A stretch of DNA of 64,000 nt from contig NZ_CP058557.1 in NCBI RefSeq assembly GCF_018141165.1, forward strand, positions 1,860,001 to 1,924,000, read 5' to 3'. Below are positions 1-10,654 of the stretch, one piece after another. The first letter of the stretch is position 1, and every line of letters starts with the position of its first letter. This DNA is from Alkaliphilus sp. B6464 (GTDB taxonomy: Bacteria; Bacillota; Clostridia; Peptostreptococcales; Natronincolaceae). A program made the translations under genes and the position numbers. The notes below the pieces were generated by a model that saw only the letters and a list, made by a program, of their open reading frames with translations, did not search any database and was not told the DNA's origin.

Positions 1-3000
1 TGCAACATCATTGAACTATAACAAGAGTTGTATTTAAATGAGTGTTAAATTTAACATGACAGGTGGAAATATTCACATTGAACTATAACAAGAGTTGTAT
101 TTAAATGATACGATTGCAGACTATGAAAAAGCATATTTTGATTGAACTATAACAAGAGTTGTATTTAAATGAATATAGAAGGTTTAGATAGAATTAGAGA
201 ACAAAATTGAACTATAACAAGAGTTGTATTTAAATATTACAAAGTCAACATTCTCCCTAATTTGAATAACCAATTGAACTATAACAAGAGTTGTATTTAA
301 ATCCATAGATTTTAAAGACAGTATCGGGCCTAACTTCATTGAACTATAACAAGAGTTGTATTTAAATTCAAAAGAAGGAAAAGCTGATGAAATAGAGCAA
401 CAAATTGAACTATAACAAGAGTTGTATTTAAATACTAGCTCTAAATTAACTTGACTTATCCAACCATCAATTGAACTATAACAAGAGTTGTATTTAAATT
501 TAATTCATGTTCCAGTATTTCTGCATATAATGGATTGAACTATAACAAGAGTTGTATTTAAATTTTGTTTCAGCATTAAAATATTCCTCGCCACATTCAA
601 TTGAACTATAACAAGAGTTGTATTTAAATAAATATTAGGTTATAACAATACCTTTAGACCATAAAATTGAACTATAACAAGAGTTGTATTTAAATGTACC
701 AGGGTTAGGGTTCTCTCCTGGATTAGGGTTCATTGAACTATAACAAGAGTTGTATTTAAATTCTAAAACAGAAGTTAAATTAACACCTGATAGATTATTG
801 AACTATAACAAGAGTTGTATTTAAATCAGGGAATATGAGGTGCTTATTTTAGTAGAAATTAAGATTGAACTATAACAAGAGTTGTATTTAAATATTTATC
901 CGGTACTCCTACATCCATTCTGGCAGCATATTGAACTATAACAAGAGTTGTATTTAAATTTTCTACAAAATCCGAAAATACCTTCCATGTGCTATTGAAC
1001 TATAACAAGAGTTGTATTTAAATTTAAAACAATACATATAATAAGATTAAGAAACAAACATTGAACTATAACAAGAGTTGTATTTAAATAAGAAGTTAAG
1101 CAAAATAAAGATGTTGTTGCTATATTGAACTATAACAAGAGTTGTATTTAAATGCCAGTTGATGATGTTATTTGGTATGATGTATATTATTGAACTATAA
1201 CAAGAGTTGTATTTAAATTTTATAACAGATTTAAATCTACATCACGATAACTTATTGAACTATAACAAGAGTTGTATTTAAATAAGATATAGAAATCTTG
1301 ATTTTTTTCTGTTGTTCTGGATTGAACTATAACAAGAGTTGTATTTAAATGACATGATTATATACGACACTGTAAGATATGAAAAATTGAACTATAACAA
1401 GAGTTGTATTTAAATGAAGTTAAATAAAACACCTTAGTATTTTCACCATTAAATTGAACTATAACAAGAGTTGTATTTAAATTTCTGCCATTTTGGTGGT
1501 GGGTTGTTTCCTTCGCCATTGAACTATAACAAGAGTTGTATTTAAATACTATAAGAATATAGGTATGTTCTGCTTTTCTAATTGAACTATAACAAGAGTT
1601 GTATTTAAATTCTCCTGCTACAGCTGGATTAGGCATAAGAGTAGCTATTGAACTATAACAAGAGTTGTATTTAAATAATCTGAGATAATGTCAGATAAGT
1701 ATTGATTCTCATTGAACTATAACAAGAGTTGTATTTAAATTGTGCAGAACTACATAAGCTAGGTATATACACCATAATTGAACTATAACAAGAGTTGTAT
1801 TTAAATATCTTATGAAAAGGATTATATTCAACTAGTTTCTCAATTGAACTATAACAAGAGTTGTATTTAAATTCAGTTCGACAGTAAAATACCAAATTCG
1901 ACTATTTTATTGAACTATAACAAGAGTTGTATTTAAATTTTTTATTTTTTGAGCTAACCATCTTACACTTCTTCCATTGAACTATAACAAGAGTTGTATT
2001 TAAATCCTTAATTAAATCTATTTCTCTAAAGCCCGTCCATCATTGAACTATAACAAGAGTTGTATTTAAATTCTACTACAAATATACTAGTTTCAGTGGC
2101 TTCGGATTGAACTATAACAAGAGTTGTATTTAAATTTCAGCAGTCCTAATAATTATAGGGTATGGGATATTATTGAACTATAACAAGAGTTGTATTTAAA
2201 TAAATCTTTGTCAGATAAGAAGTCATCCTGCCAACGATTGAACTATAACAAGAGTTGTATTTAAATTCTGGCAACAGTCCAGATTTGTCGGTCATTTCAG
2301 ATTGAACTATAACAAGAGTTGTATTTAAATTTGCATACATTATTCTACTTTGAATCTCTTTTTCTATTGAACTATAACAAGAGTTGTATTTAAATGACGT
2401 ACTTACAGTTAACAATGATACAGAGCCAAATTGAACTATAACAAGAGTTGTATTTAAATTTACAGATGGAGAGAACTTTGATAAAAAAGAAGCAATTGAA
2501 CTATAACAAGAGTTGTATTTAAATAATTTATTATCATTAATTGGAGTGATTTCATTGTAAATTGAACTATAACAAGAGTTGTATTTAAATAGTGGTTCTC
2601 GTTATATAGATGAATTATATGGTTATCATTGAACTATAACAAGAGTTGTATTTAAATTCTACTATCTTCCACTTTCTTTTCTGAAGGGCTCCCCATTGAA
2701 CTATAACAAGAGTTGTATTTAAATTAATACTTAGGGGGAGTACTACTTAGGGGGATAAAATTGAACTATAACAAGAGTTGTATTTAAATCTCTTCACTTG
2801 ACATCTTGTCTCCATCAGAAATCATTGAACTATAACAAGAGTTGTATTTAAATCACATATATTGACCTCCTTTTAGTTACTCATGATTTATTGAACTATA
2901 ACAAGAGTTGTATTTAAATTCCGGAATCAAAGCTATCTCTAATGTTCCTTCATATATTGAACTATAACAAGAGTTGTATTTAAATTTAAATTGACTAGGA

Positions 3001-6000
3001 ATGTTATAAGGGGGTAGTTCTAATTGAACTATAACAAGAGTTGTATTTAAATCCATGAACATTCGGGACAGTAAGGGTTATAAGATAAATTGAACTATAA
3101 CAAGAGTTGTATTTAAATTAGATGAATTGCATTTTTTACATCGAATTATACCGCATTGAACTATAACAAGAGTTGTATTTAAATTAACAATATATTGTGT
3201 TTTGGGAGCATCCACATAATATTGAACTATAACAAGAGTTGTATTTAAATCTTTTACCATTTATTCTAATTGCATTCCTTTTAATATATTGAACTATAAC
3301 AAGAGTTGTATTTAAATGAGAGTTCTACAAAGAGATAAAGGATGAAGTTAGATTGAACTATAACAATAGTTGTATTTAAATAGAACCTATAGAAAAGGAG
3401 GCACAGGAGCAGAAATCATTGAACTATAACAAGAGTTGTATTTAAATTTGTCTTTAGTTTGGGATTTGCTTTCTTTCTTGCCCATTGAACTATAACAAGA
3501 GTTGTATTTAAATATTATAGTCGAATATAGACCTAAAAATGATGAAATAAATTGAACTATAACAAGAGTTGTATTTAAATTTAGAATATAATATAAAATT
3601 CATAAAATTACTATCAATTGAACTATAACAAGAGTTGTATTTAAATGTCTGCTGTTGAGTTAAATCTTCATTAACCTTATGAATTGAACTATAACAAGAG
3701 TTGTATTTAAATAAATCATAAATATATGTTTTTTCAATTACTGTAGATTGAACTATAACAAGAGTTGTATTTAAATTTGGGTAGGCTATATCGTGTATAG
3801 ACTGTGCAGTAATTGAACTATAACAAGAGTTGTATTTAAATTGGGCAACTTTTCCATTAACTCATTCGCCGCATTTATTGAACTATAACAAGAGTTGTAT
3901 TTAAATATCCCTGCAAAAAAATATGGAATAACAACAGGTGAACATTGAACTATAACAAGAGTTGTATTTAAATAGGCTGTAAAGGCTCTATTAGACTTAG
4001 ACAAGGTAATTGAACTATAACAAGAGTTGTATTTAAATAGAACAGCAGGATTATTTACTCAATGGGTATTTGGTATTGAACTATAACAAGAGTTGTATTT
4101 AAATTTGTCTACTCTACCAATATAGTAAGTGTAAAAAGTCATTGAACTATAACAAGAGTTGTATTTAAATATCCAGATGGGACGAAAGGGAAGCATGTTT
4201 TAGAATTGAACTATAACAAGAGTTGTATTTAAATTTTTCAAAATATAAAATAGTATTATAAAGGGTAATAATTGAACTATAACAAGAGTTGTATTTAAAT
4301 CCGGGATTAGGATTTTCTCCCGGATTAGGATTTTCATTGAACTATAACAAGAGTTGTATTTAAATTTAATTGAACTATATAGTTTGGAAATTTCTTCTTC
4401 GCATTGAACTATAACAAGAGTTGTATTTAAATACATTAAGAGATTATGAAACAAAACATAATGTAAAAATTGAACTATAACAAGAGTTGTATTTAAATAA
4501 CTTGGCAGATGCACGAAGATGCTTCTTTAGAGGGATTGAACTATAACAAGAGTTGTATTTAAATGTTAAAAAGTATACATTTTCAATTTGTTCCGCCTTA
4601 ATTGAACTATAACAAGAGTTGTATTTAAATGTTTCCTCTTTCCAGTGTTCTATGATTGCCTTAGGTATTGAACTATAACAAGAGTTGTATTTAAATAAAT
4701 AATAATTATTTATAATAGATTCTTCCATAGAAATTGAACTATAACAAGAGTTGTATTTAAATCCTCTTGTTGACTGGTTTGGAGAAAAGGTAGAAATTGA
4801 ACTATAACAAGAGTTGTATTTAAATAACATCAAAATAATAGAAAAAAGATGGAATGAAGTGATTGAACTATAACAAGAGTTGTATTTAAATAGTGTTAAG
4901 GCCATGAGTGGAGCAACTGGTGAAGAAATTGAACTATAACAAGAGTTGTATTTAAATGCACTGTACAAAAATGGGGTAGCTGAAAATAGGGCTAATTGAA
5001 CTATAACAAGAGTTGTATTTAAATATTGAATACTTATTCATACTTAATTCCCCCTTCTAAATTGAACTATAACAAGAGTTGTATTTAAATGAAATTTACT
5101 CCAGAATTTCTAATTCAATATGCGAATTGAACTATAACAAGAGTTGTATTTAAATTATATCTTGGAATACTTTTTAGAATATGTATAAAATTGAACTATA
5201 ACAAGAGTTGTATTTAAATGTCGGAGCCGGATTAAAATTAGGACTAGGAAATTGGATTGAACTATAACAAGAGTTGTATTTAAATAACAATGCAATGTTA
5301 TATTCCATCCCACCAACTCCATTGAACTATAACAAGAGTTGTATTTAAATTATCAAGAGAAATGAGTAAAGAACAAGTAGCAAAAATTGAACTATAACAA
5401 GAGTTGTATTTAAATACCTAACTAATCTATATCAAAGTGGCAGGCCTAATACTATTGAACTATAACAAGAGTTGTATTTAAATCATAATATTACTAGATG
5501 GTTGGCTAGGTTGTATTTATTGAACTATAACAAGAGTTGTATTTAAATTAATACTGCTCTTGTTTAATAGAACTGTCATCTCGATTGAACTATAACAAGA
5601 GTTGTATTTAAATTCGGCTATTATATCTAAGATGTGGTATTTCTTTGATATTGAACTATAACAAGAGTTGTATTTAAATTGGAACAGGTAAAACATATCT
5701 GACATCTTGCATAGCATTGAACTATAACAAGAGTTGTATTTAAATGAAATAATAACAGGATTAATATACTCTAACTGTGATAATTGAACTATAACGAGTG
5801 ATTGAACTATAACAAGAGTTGTATTTAAATAAGAAAACTTATGAATATGTTTTACAAAGAGCCACAAATTGAACTATAACAAGAGTTGTATTTAAATGCT
5901 AGTTCATTTAGATCTTCTTGAGCTTCTTGGAATTGAACTATAACAAGAGTTGTATTTAAATATACCAGAACACTTAGATGATGACATAATGTTAAATATT

Positions 6001-6205
6001 GAACTATAACAAGAGTTGTATTTAAATCTATTTTGGGGTATTGGTCTTGTTACTATTACATTATTGAACTATAACAAGAGTTGTATTTAAATGATATTGC
6101 CCCTGTCTGCACTGGATTAGATGCATTATTGAACTATAACAAGAGTTGTATTTAAATTTTCCTTTTTCATCCCTAATGAACTTTCTTGTATAATTGAACT
6201 ATATA
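1..6205 (+). CRISPR. CRISPR array, 94 full repeats, left end outside window
   Basis: I counted 94 complete copies of a 30-bp repeat that begins ATTGAACTATAAC and ends GTTGTATTTAAAT, with unique spacers of about 34 to 39 bp (period about 66). The first full repeat is 10-39 and the last is 6128-6157. A degenerate copy (ATTGAACTATATA, 6193-6205) closes the array. Decay at this end, and the resemblance of the repeat to clostridial type I-B repeats that end in TAAAT, suggest transcription on the plus strand with the leader and newest spacers left of the window. That direction is inferred. The repeat at 3352-3381 has one G to T change. No cas gene is present in the window. Open reading frames that span the array simply translate the repeat and are not genes. 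Confidence 0.98.
5783..5800 (+). repeat. Truncated CRISPR repeat abutting a full repeat
   Basis: The sequence ATTGAACTATAAC plus GAGTG looks like a repeat that has lost bases from its middle and its whole 3' part. It is followed with no spacer by a full repeat at 5801-5830. It is the only such unit I saw inside the array and probably records slippage or faulty integration. Confidence 0.8.
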
Positions 6206-6369
6206 TTTATGGAGTGTTCTGAGTAAATTAGATAAGTAGAAAGTACGATTTTCTTTAATTTACGTAGTATTTCGTGTCAATAGATAATCTATCAAGATAT
6301 TTGCATTAATTCAAAAATATGTAACCCGAGAGTATACTTTACCAATTTGAGATAAAGCGTTTTTAAAAA

Positions 6370-6590
6370 CTACGCTGCTAATTTTTGCTTAGAATAATAA
6401 TCTTTTTTATACTCTTTTGGAGACTTATATCCTAAAGTTGAATGAAGCCTTCTAGGATTGTAGAATAACTCTATATATTCAACTATTGCTATTCTAGCTT
6501 CATTTCTAGTTCTAAATCTACGTCCATATAGCTTATCCTTTTTTAAAGATGCAAAAAAAGATGGTTAGACATGTGAATATCTATTAGATA
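6370..6590 (-). pseudogene. IS3-family transposase OrfB, C-terminal remnant
   Basis: On the minus strand a frame ending at a TAG (6370-6372) reads FFASLKKDKLYGRRF, then TRNEARIAIVEYIE, then LFYNPRRLHSTLGYKSP. This matches the C-terminal end of the DDE integrase domain of IS3/IS150 OrfB, including the usual YI-x-x-YN-x-x-R-x-H pattern. Upstream of about 6570 the frame is broken by a stop and the N-terminal and central catalytic part is absent. No terminal inverted repeats were found. It sits between the trailer end of the CRISPR array and the HD-domain gene and is best read as a dead insertion sequence fragment. Confidence 0.8.
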
Positions 6591-6727
6591 ACATAAAAGG
6601 AATTTAATAAATAAAAACAGCCAATAATATAATATGACATACTCCATTAATTATTTTTTAATATATGTTAAATTACAGTTTATAAAGTCAAATAAAATTT
6701 AAAAATACAAATAAGGTGATCCTAAAC

Positions 6728-7456
6728 ATGAAGAAAGAGGCTTTTTTAAACAGCACCATTAATATAGATTATGTATTAGATAAAATTATAGATATATCTA
6801 TTTTAGAACAACCTTTTGAGAATGATTTAGTAGAAGCAATTTATATAAACAAAGAGCAGTTTAAAAATCTAGATCAATATAAACTTAAGTATTTATTCAA
6901 AAAAATCTTAATGTCACAAAAACCAAGTTTCGGTATTAGGTTATTAGAGGAAGTGAATCTATTAGGAATTTTTATACCAGAGCTTCAAAAATGTGTAGGT
7001 TTTAATCAAAGAAATCCTTACCATAATTATGATGTTTTTGATCATATACTTAAGGTTTTAGATAATACACCTTTAGATTTAACACTGCGCTGGGCGGCGT
7101 TGCTCCATGATATAGCAAAACCTGCAACATTTTTTCTTGATAAGAATGGAAAAGGAAGATTTTTTGGGCATGATATAAAAGGTGCACAAGTAGCAAGAAA
7201 AATTTTGGGTAGATTAGGATATCAAGAAGATTTTATAAAATCTGTGGCTGCACTAATAGAGACCCATATGTCTAGGTATAATATTATGAAGGAAAAAGGT
7301 ATAAAAAAATTAATAGATAAAGTTGGGGAGGAAAACATAGAAAAGCTATTTCAGCTTCAAAGAGCAGATATTAAAGGTAAAAGAGAACCTTATGATTTTA
7401 CTAATGTTGAAGTTATAGAGAATATGGCAAAAAAATTTATAAGTAGCAAAGAATAG
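6728..7456 (+). CDS. HD-domain protein resembling the C-terminal half of CCA-adding enzyme
   Basis: 242 residues. The start ATG at 6728 is chosen because AAGGTGAT lies 7 bases upstream; a GTG at 6716 overlaps that site. The middle reads like the region after the nucleotidyltransferase head of bacterial tRNA nucleotidyltransferases: RLLEEVNLLGIFIPEL, then NPYHNYDVFDHILKVL, then the metal-binding HD motif in RWAALLHDIAKP, with later H residues in GHD and ETHMS. The polymerase head itself (GG-x-DxD) is missing, so it should not add CCA. By family it may be a metal-dependent phosphohydrolase, but the substrate is unknown. It stands alone, with its own short upstream region. Confidence 0.8.
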   Translation: MKKEAFLNSTINIDYVLDKIIDISILEQPFENDLVEAIYINKEQFKNLDQYKLKYLFKKILMSQKPSFGIRLLEEVNLLGIFIPELQKCVGFNQRNPYHNYDVFDHILKVLDNTPLDLTLRWAALLHDIAKPATFFLDKNGKGRFFGHDIKGAQVARKILGRLGYQEDFIKSVAALIETHMSRYNIMKEKGIKKLIDKVGEENIEKLFQLQRADIKGKREPYDFTNVEVIENMAKKFISSKE

Positions 7457-7588
7457 TGAAATTATTAAGGCATAAAAAACAACATAACTGCTTATCCTAT
7501 ATATTAGCAGGTTGTTAAAATTTAATCTGCAACACATACATCTAATAGGATAGTTAAAACCTGATAGCCTACAGGAGGTGAACCATTA

Positions 7589-7750
7589 ATGGAAAATAAC
7601 CGTATTACAGTGAAATGTGGAGTTGATACATGTAACTTCTATAAAAACAACTACTGTTATGCTAACTCTATTGAGGTAAATCCTCAAGGAACTGGTAAGT
7701 CAAAAACAAGTGATGAGACACAATGTACTACTTTTATACCTGGAAAATAA
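7589..7750 (+). CDS. DUF1540 small cysteine-rich protein
   Basis: 53 residues behind a very good site (AGGAGGTG, 7573-7580). It contains four cysteines spaced as in DUF1540 domains: VKCGVDTCNFY, NNYCYANSIEV and QCTTFIP. Such proteins are common in clostridia and thought to bind metal, but no function is established. It is single copy here. Translation was read by eye. Confidence 0.8.
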   Translation: MENNRITVKCGVDTCNFYKNNYCYANSIEVNPQGTGKSKTSDETQCTTFIPGK

Positions 7751-7821
7751 CTAACATATAAACTAAAAAAATATTTTTGTCTAAACAAGTGAAGAAACTA
7801 CCTGAATAAGGGAACAAACTA

Positions 7822-7876
7822 AACATCCTCTCATCTAAAAATGTAAGAATTAAAATTTTAGATGAAAGGATGTTTT
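7822..7876 (+). terminator. Long hairpin with short T tail after the DUF1540 gene
   Basis: AACATCCTCTCATCTAAAA (7822-7840) pairs with the segment at 7856-7874 with two mismatches and is followed by TTTTG. It is likely the terminator of the DUF1540 gene. Its 3' arm contains the GAAAGGA that would serve as ribosome binding site for the small ORF at 7879. Confidence 0.6.
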
Positions 7877-7878
7877 GT

Positions 7879-8019
7879 ATGAAAAATAATCTACTTAGAA
7901 ATACAATTATGGCAGGAATATTATGTATAGTTTTAGTAATTCTATTATTTGTACAAGATAAGTTCTTTACACGAGCCCTTGTTTTTAAGACACTTGAACC
8001 TAGTAAAACTATAAAGTGA
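7879..8019 (+). CDS. Small putative single-pass membrane protein
   Basis: 46 residues: a short basic N-terminus, a hydrophobic stretch at about residues 9-27 (IMAGILCIVLVILLF within it), then a basic tail. GAAAGGA lies 8 bases before the ATG but is inside the hairpin at 7822-7876, so translation may be poor or regulated. I do not recognise it. The hydrophobic composition and clean stop favour a real gene, the hairpin argues against it. Confidence 0.4.
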   Translation: MKNNLLRNTIMAGILCIVLVILLFVQDKFFTRALVFKTLEPSKTIK

Positions 8020-8091
8020 TAGGATGAATGGTATATTAATGTATTAAGATTTAAAAAATGAAAAAATTTTCAAAAGTTTTTCTGTTAATTG

Positions 8092-8120
8092 TTGACAGTT
8101 TCGAAATTAGGTGTTATTAT
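8092..8120 (+). promoter_or_regulatory. Promoter of the cold-shock gene
   Basis: TTGACA (8092-8097), a 17-base spacer, TATTAT (8115-8120). This leaves a 5' leader of about 40 bases before the start codon at 8167, shorter than the long cold-shock leaders of enterobacteria. Confidence 0.7.
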
Positions 8121-8166
8121 ACAAGAGTAAGTAATTACAGAATACGAATTTTGGAGGATTTAATTA

Positions 8167-8367
8167 ATGAAAACAGGTATAGTAAAATGGTTTAACAACG
8201 AAAAAGGATTTGGATTTATCTCTGTACAAGGAGAAGAAGATGTATTCGTACATTTCTCAGCTATTACAGGAGAAGGTTTCAAAAGCTTAGAAGAAGGTCA
8301 AGAAGTACAATTCGAAGTAGTATCAGGAGCTAGAGGACCTCAAGCTGCTAACGTAGCTAGAATATAA
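8167..8367 (+). CDS. Cold-shock protein (CspA family)
   Basis: 66 residues, the typical length. A single-stranded nucleic-acid binding OB fold with RNP1-like GFGFI (residues 14-18) and RNP2-like VFVHF (about 26-30), preceded by KWFN. GGAGG lies just upstream. Family members act as RNA chaperones in the cytoplasm. It is monocistronic, with a promoter at 8092 and a strong terminator at 8407. Confidence 0.97.
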   Translation: MKTGIVKWFNNEKGFGFISVQGEEDVFVHFSAITGEGFKSLEEGQEVQFEVVSGARGPQAANVARI

Positions 8368-8406
8368 TAGAATATAAGTAATTAATATTTTATATATATA
8401 GACTAC

Positions 8407-8438
8407 AAAAAAAACCCTGATTATATCAGGGTTTTTTT
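8407..8438 (+). terminator. Terminator of the cold-shock gene
   Basis: ACCCTGA / TCAGGGT hairpin with a loop TTATA, flanked by an A-run on the 5' side and seven Ts on the 3' side, so it could act in both directions. Confidence 0.9.
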
Positions 8439-8471
8439 GTTGATAATTTTTTACAAAAACATCAGATAATG

Positions 8472-8563
8472 TTGACAATAAGAAATGAATTAGTTAGTAT
8501 TATAATGATAAGCTATAAGTCTATATTTTTTAAACATCCTATGATGATATGGATGTTTTTTTA
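8472..8563 (+). ncRNA. Promoter followed closely by a terminator hairpin, no ORF
   Basis: TTGACA (8472-8477) with TAGTAT 17 bases on (8495-8500), then only about 25 bases before a hairpin AAACATCC / GGATGTTT (8532-8558) with a T-run. No reading frame fits between them. It could make a tiny RNA of about 50 nt or be an attenuated leader for the trigger factor gene 150 bases downstream. The rest of 8564-8719 holds AT-rich sequence with no clear element. Confidence 0.3.
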
Positions 8564-8719
8564 TAGTTTTTTTTATAGTTTAACAAAGTATATTTTGGTA
8601 TACTATAAAAAACAGGAGTTGAAATAAAAATATTTCTATTACCTATATAGGATTATTACTTAATTAACAATGCTTAAGTTTTACAAAATATAATAAAAGC
8701 TAATAGAGGAGGATCATTA

Positions 8720-10006
8720 ATGAGTTCAGAAATTATAAAAAAAGAAAATACTAAAGTGACATTAAAAGTAGTTGTAGAGGCTGCACAATTTGAAGAGGCT
8801 ATTAATAAAGCTTATAACAGAATGAAATCTAGATTTAATATCCAAGGATTTAGAAAAGGAAAAGCACCAAAAAAGATTGTTGAAAGATATTATGGTGTAG
8901 AGATTTTTTATGAAGAAGCTTTTAATATAGCTTTTCCAGCAGCTTACGAGGCAGCTTTAAAAGAGCATAATATTGATCCTGTAGATCATCCAGAAATTGA
9001 TATTGAAGATATTAAGGCAAATGAAGATGTTATATTTACAGCTGTTGTAGAAGTTATGCCTGAGTTTGAAGTTAAAGACTACAAAGGTATAGAAGTAGAG
9101 AAAAAAGAGTATAATGTACAAGAAGAGGATATTCAAAAAGAGCTAGATGCCCTAGTAGAAAAAAATGCTAGAATGATTACCGTAGAAGATAGAGCAGTAA
9201 AAGAACAAGACATGGTTATTATCGACTATAAAGGAATGGTTGATGGAGTAGCATTTGAAGGTGGCACTGCTGAAAGACAAAGTCTTACAATTGGATCAGG
9301 CCAATTTATACCTGGTTTTGAAGAACAATTAGTTGGTAAAAATATTGGAGATGAAGTAGAAGTAAAGGTAACATTCCCAGAAGAGTATCATGCTGAAGAG
9401 TTAGCAGGACAAGAGGCTATTTTTGAGGTAAAAATTCATGAAATTAAAGAAAAAGAACTTCCTGTGTTAGATGATGAATTTGCAAAAGATGCTTCTGAAT
9501 TCGATACATTAGAGGAATTAAAAAATGATATAAAAAACAACCTAGAAGAAAATGCAAAAAATAGAGCTGAGCAAGATTTAAGAAATAGCGTTATAGGAGC
9601 TATAGCTAGCAAGGTTGATATTGAAATACCAAAGGCTGTAATCGAAAGACAAATCGATAATATGCTAGCAGATTTTGACTATCGTCTACAATACCAAGGA
9701 TTGAACTTAGAGTATTACTTACAATTAACAGGTACTACAGAAGAGAATTTAAGAGATCAAATGAGAGCCGATGCTACTCAAACAGTTAAAAATGAATTAG
9801 TACTAGAGGAAATTGGAAAGCAAGAAAATATTGTGGCTACAGACGAAGAATTAAATGAACAATTAGAAAAAATGGCAACACAATATAATCAAGAGTTGGA
9901 AAAATTAAAATCTAATTTAAGAGATCAAGATTTAAACTCTATTAAAGAGGGTATTGTTATTAGAAAGACTATTGATTTCTTAGTAGAAAATGCTAAAATA
10001 GCTTAA
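8720..10006 (+). CDS. tig: Trigger factor, ribosome-associated chaperone and prolyl isomerase
   Basis: 428 residues, the usual length. The N-terminal ribosome-binding domain carries the signature GFRKGKAPKKIVERYYG (about residues 43-59). The FKBP-type PPIase domain follows (about 150-245, with VIIDYKGMVDG and PGFEEQLVG), then the helical C-terminal chaperone arms. GAGGAGG precedes the ATG. It binds nascent chains at the ribosome exit. It opens the block tig-clpP-clpX, the standard Firmicutes order, with 39 bases to clpP. Confidence 0.98.
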   Translation: MSSEIIKKENTKVTLKVVVEAAQFEEAINKAYNRMKSRFNIQGFRKGKAPKKIVERYYGVEIFYEEAFNIAFPAAYEAALKEHNIDPVDHPEIDIEDIKANEDVIFTAVVEVMPEFEVKDYKGIEVEKKEYNVQEEDIQKELDALVEKNARMITVEDRAVKEQDMVIIDYKGMVDGVAFEGGTAERQSLTIGSGQFIPGFEEQLVGKNIGDEVEVKVTFPEEYHAEELAGQEAIFEVKIHEIKEKELPVLDDEFAKDASEFDTLEELKNDIKNNLEENAKNRAEQDLRNSVIGAIASKVDIEIPKAVIERQIDNMLADFDYRLQYQGLNLEYYLQLTGTTEENLRDQMRADATQTVKNELVLEEIGKQENIVATDEELNEQLEKMATQYNQELEKLKSNLRDQDLNSIKEGIVIRKTIDFLVENAKIA

Positions 10007-10045
10007 TTAAAGATATTAAAGAAATACAGATTGGGAGGAGACAAA

Positions 10046-10630
10046 ATGGCATTAGTTCCTGTTGTTGTAGAACAAACTAATAGAGGAGAAAGATCCTACG
10101 ATATTTATTCTAGATTATTAAATGAAAGAATTATTTTCTTAAGTGATGAAGTAAATGATGTTACTGCTAGCTTAGTAGTAGCTCAATTACTATTTCTAGA
10201 AGGAGAGGATCCAGATAAGGATATCCAAATATATATTAACAGTCCAGGGGGATCAATTACTGCTGGTATGGCTATATATGATACTATGAACTATATTAAG
10301 TGTGATGTATCTACTATTTGTATTGGTATGGCTGCAAGTATGGGAGCTTTTCTTTTAGCAGCTGGTAAAAAGGGCAAACGTTTTGCACTTCCAAATGCAG
10401 AAATTATGATCCATCAGCCTCTAGGAGGAACAAGAGGTCAGGCAGAAGATATTCGTATTCATGCAGAGCGAATTCTAAAGATGAGAGACACTATAAATAA
10501 AATACTAGCTGAAAGAACAGGTCAACCATTAGAGAGAGTACAAAGAGATACAGATAGAGATTTCTTTATGGAGGCAAATGAAGCAAAGGAATATGGTTTA
10601 ATTGATGAAGTTATTACCGCGAAGAAATAA
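10046..10630 (+). CDS. clpP: ATP-dependent Clp protease proteolytic subunit ClpP
   Basis: 194 residues. ATG at 10046 is taken because GGGAGGAG (10033-10040) lies just before it; an upstream TTG at 10031 would put the start before that site. The catalytic serine is S98 in MAASMGAF and the histidine H123 in MIHQPLGG, with the aspartate expected near residue 172 in RDTDRD. It forms the tetradecameric peptidase chamber that ClpX, encoded 24 bases downstream, feeds with unfolded substrates. Confidence 0.98.
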   Translation: MALVPVVVEQTNRGERSYDIYSRLLNERIIFLSDEVNDVTASLVVAQLLFLEGEDPDKDIQIYINSPGGSITAGMAIYDTMNYIKCDVSTICIGMAASMGAFLLAAGKKGKRFALPNAEIMIHQPLGGTRGQAEDIRIHAERILKMRDTINKILAERTGQPLERVQRDTDRDFFMEANEAKEYGLIDEVITAKK

Positions 10631-10654
10631 TCGGAATTTGAAAGAGGTGTAAAG

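Noticed and set aside
1358-5867. Several minus-strand reading frames of 60 to 174 codons in the first 6 kb
   Set aside because: They translate the CRISPR repeat in two frames (FKYNSCYSS and LNTTLVIVQ units) and have no independent coding signal.
6205-6727. cas genes or a CRISPR leader to the right of the array
   Set aside because: The stretch holds only the IS3 remnant and AT-rich sequence; no cas-like protein appears anywhere in the window.
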